From Ichthyophthirius multifiliis (Eukaryota; Ciliophora; Oligohymenophorea; Hymenostomatida): a stretch of 64,000 nt of DNA. Positions 63,473 through 64,000 of the stretch are shown here, piece after piece. The stretch covers positions 1-64,000 of the forward strand of contig NW_004085909.1 of the NCBI RefSeq assembly GCF_000220395.1. The letters run 5' to 3'. Position numbers and translations under genes: made by a program. The notes beneath the pieces are model-generated. The model made no database searches. It was given only the letters and a program-made list of their open reading frames with translations, and was not told the DNA's origin. Each line of letters begins with the position of its first letter. The stretch's first letter is position 1.

Positions 63473-64000
63473 TCATTAATTATTAACATTTGTGCAATAA
63501 TCAATAATTTTTTTACTATAATTGGTTATTAAATTTTCTAGAACTTTATGCGACATAGTTAGTTTCGAATTAGTTTCATCAAAATATTCTACAAAAAGGA
63601 ATTATTTATTTTTATCTAAGTTAATAGAAACACCTTTAAGGATAATATTGCCTCTTTCTTTATTTGAAGAAACAGGATAGTCTTTTAATTCAACTGATGT
63701 TTAAACACAAATGTATTAATTTTCAGATATTTTTTTAGTATATTATAAATAAACGAAATCTCTTGAATTAGTATATAATAATTTTTTATAAGAAACATAA
63801 TATAAAGAATACTCATTTAATTAATCAATAAGAACAAATTTATCAATACTTGAATCTTATTTATAATAATTAATATAAAAATTAAGAAAATCATCACAAT
63901 TGGTTTAATTTTTAACAAAAAACTCCATTTTAATTTTAAAATATTTAAATTATTAATCCTATACTAGTTTTAAATAAATTTTGTTTTATTCTTCTTAATT
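63473..64000 (-). CDS. START-domain lipid-binding protein, 3' part only
   Basis: Only the C-terminal ~175 residues are in the window; the frame is open to the right-hand edge, so the gene continues beyond 64000. The sequence fits the second half of a START lipid-transfer domain: VLIDQLNEYSLYYVSYKKLL, then the signature NSRDFVYLQYTKKI, YICVQTSVELKDYPVSSNKE, RGNIILKGVSINLDKN and a last helix KVLENLITNYSKKIIDYC. START domains bind sterols, phospholipids or ceramides in a deep pocket. Protein size, other domains and start codon are unknown from this window. The in-frame ATG at about 63928 is probably internal, since coding texture continues upstream of it. The stop is TGA (complement of 63473-63475). 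Confidence 0.8.

Noticed and set aside
1-64000. tRNA, rRNA and CRISPR genes
   Set aside because: I looked for GC-rich cloverleaf-like patches with a GTTCRA box, for rRNA-like GC-rich blocks and for regularly spaced direct repeats; none was found. A covariance-model scan (tRNAscan-SE, Infernal) would be decisive.

Overview
This window looks like macronuclear DNA from an oligohymenophorean (hymenostome) ciliate. Three things support that. Base composition is extremely AT-rich, roughly 80-85% by eye. Introns are short, mostly about 45-115 nt, GT-AG and almost pure A/T. UAA and UAG are read as glutamine and TGA is the only stop: all 21 genes that I could read end in TGA and carry many internal TAA/TAG codons at positions where homologues have ordinary residues. 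The very low GC fits a genome such as Ichthyophthirius better than Tetrahymena, but the species is inference.

Layout, left to right. 1-8.6 kb: NPHP4 (+), then a convergent coiled-coil gene (-) and an EF-hand-like gene (-). 10.1-12.2 kb: an ABCD-type ABC half-transporter (-). 14.3-16.3 kb: a B-box/WD40 protein (-). 17.2-18.0 kb: a PX-domain protein (+). 18.5-20.0 kb: a Ser/Thr kinase (-). 22.2-23.9 kb: a mitotic-type cyclin (-). 24.5-34.9 kb: one very large VPS13 gene (-). 36.5-38.4 kb: BBS4 (-). 38.8-39.7 kb: an EMAPII/Arc1-like tRNA-binding protein (+). 40.2-41.6 kb: an unrecognised protein (+). 42.0-43.5 kb: a BT1-family folate/pteridine transporter (-). 45.2-46.7 kb: a TPR protein (+). 47.4-48.7 kb: a C2H2, Gln-rich protein (-). 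49.2-50.4 kb: a CxxC N/Q-rich gene with several frame breaks (+). 50.9-52.6 kb: a probably myristoylated pseudokinase with poly-Q (+). 53.5-59.8 kb: a GH13-like/GT5 glycogen synthase/CBM fusion (-). 60.5-62.0 kb: a vacuolar-sorting-receptor-like membrane protein (+). 62.2-63.1 kb: a leucine-rich-repeat protein (-). From 63.5 kb: the 3' part of a START-domain gene (-) that runs off the window.

There is no operon structure. The genes are separate units divided by A/T-only spacers holding TA tracts and other microsatellites. Themes among the products are cilia (NPHP4 at the transition zone, BBS4 in the BBSome), membrane lipid and sorting (VPS13, PX, START, VSR-like), storage glucan synthesis (the GH13/GT5/CBM fusion), transport (ABCD, BT1) and signalling (kinase, cyclin, pseudokinase). 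I see no tRNA, rRNA, CRISPR, telomere repeat or transposon.

The most unusual observations are: (i) four A-homopolymer runs, in two genes, where a single extra A restores the frame; (ii) a probable GC-AG intron in the tRNA-binding gene; (iii) the GH13/GT5/CBM fusion; (iv) a pseudokinase whose poly-Q tract is written as consecutive TAA codons; and (v) two low-confidence gene-like islands, near 13.0-13.6 kb and 44.1-44.6 kb. Protein readings were made by hand, so exon edges inside long genes are approximate.
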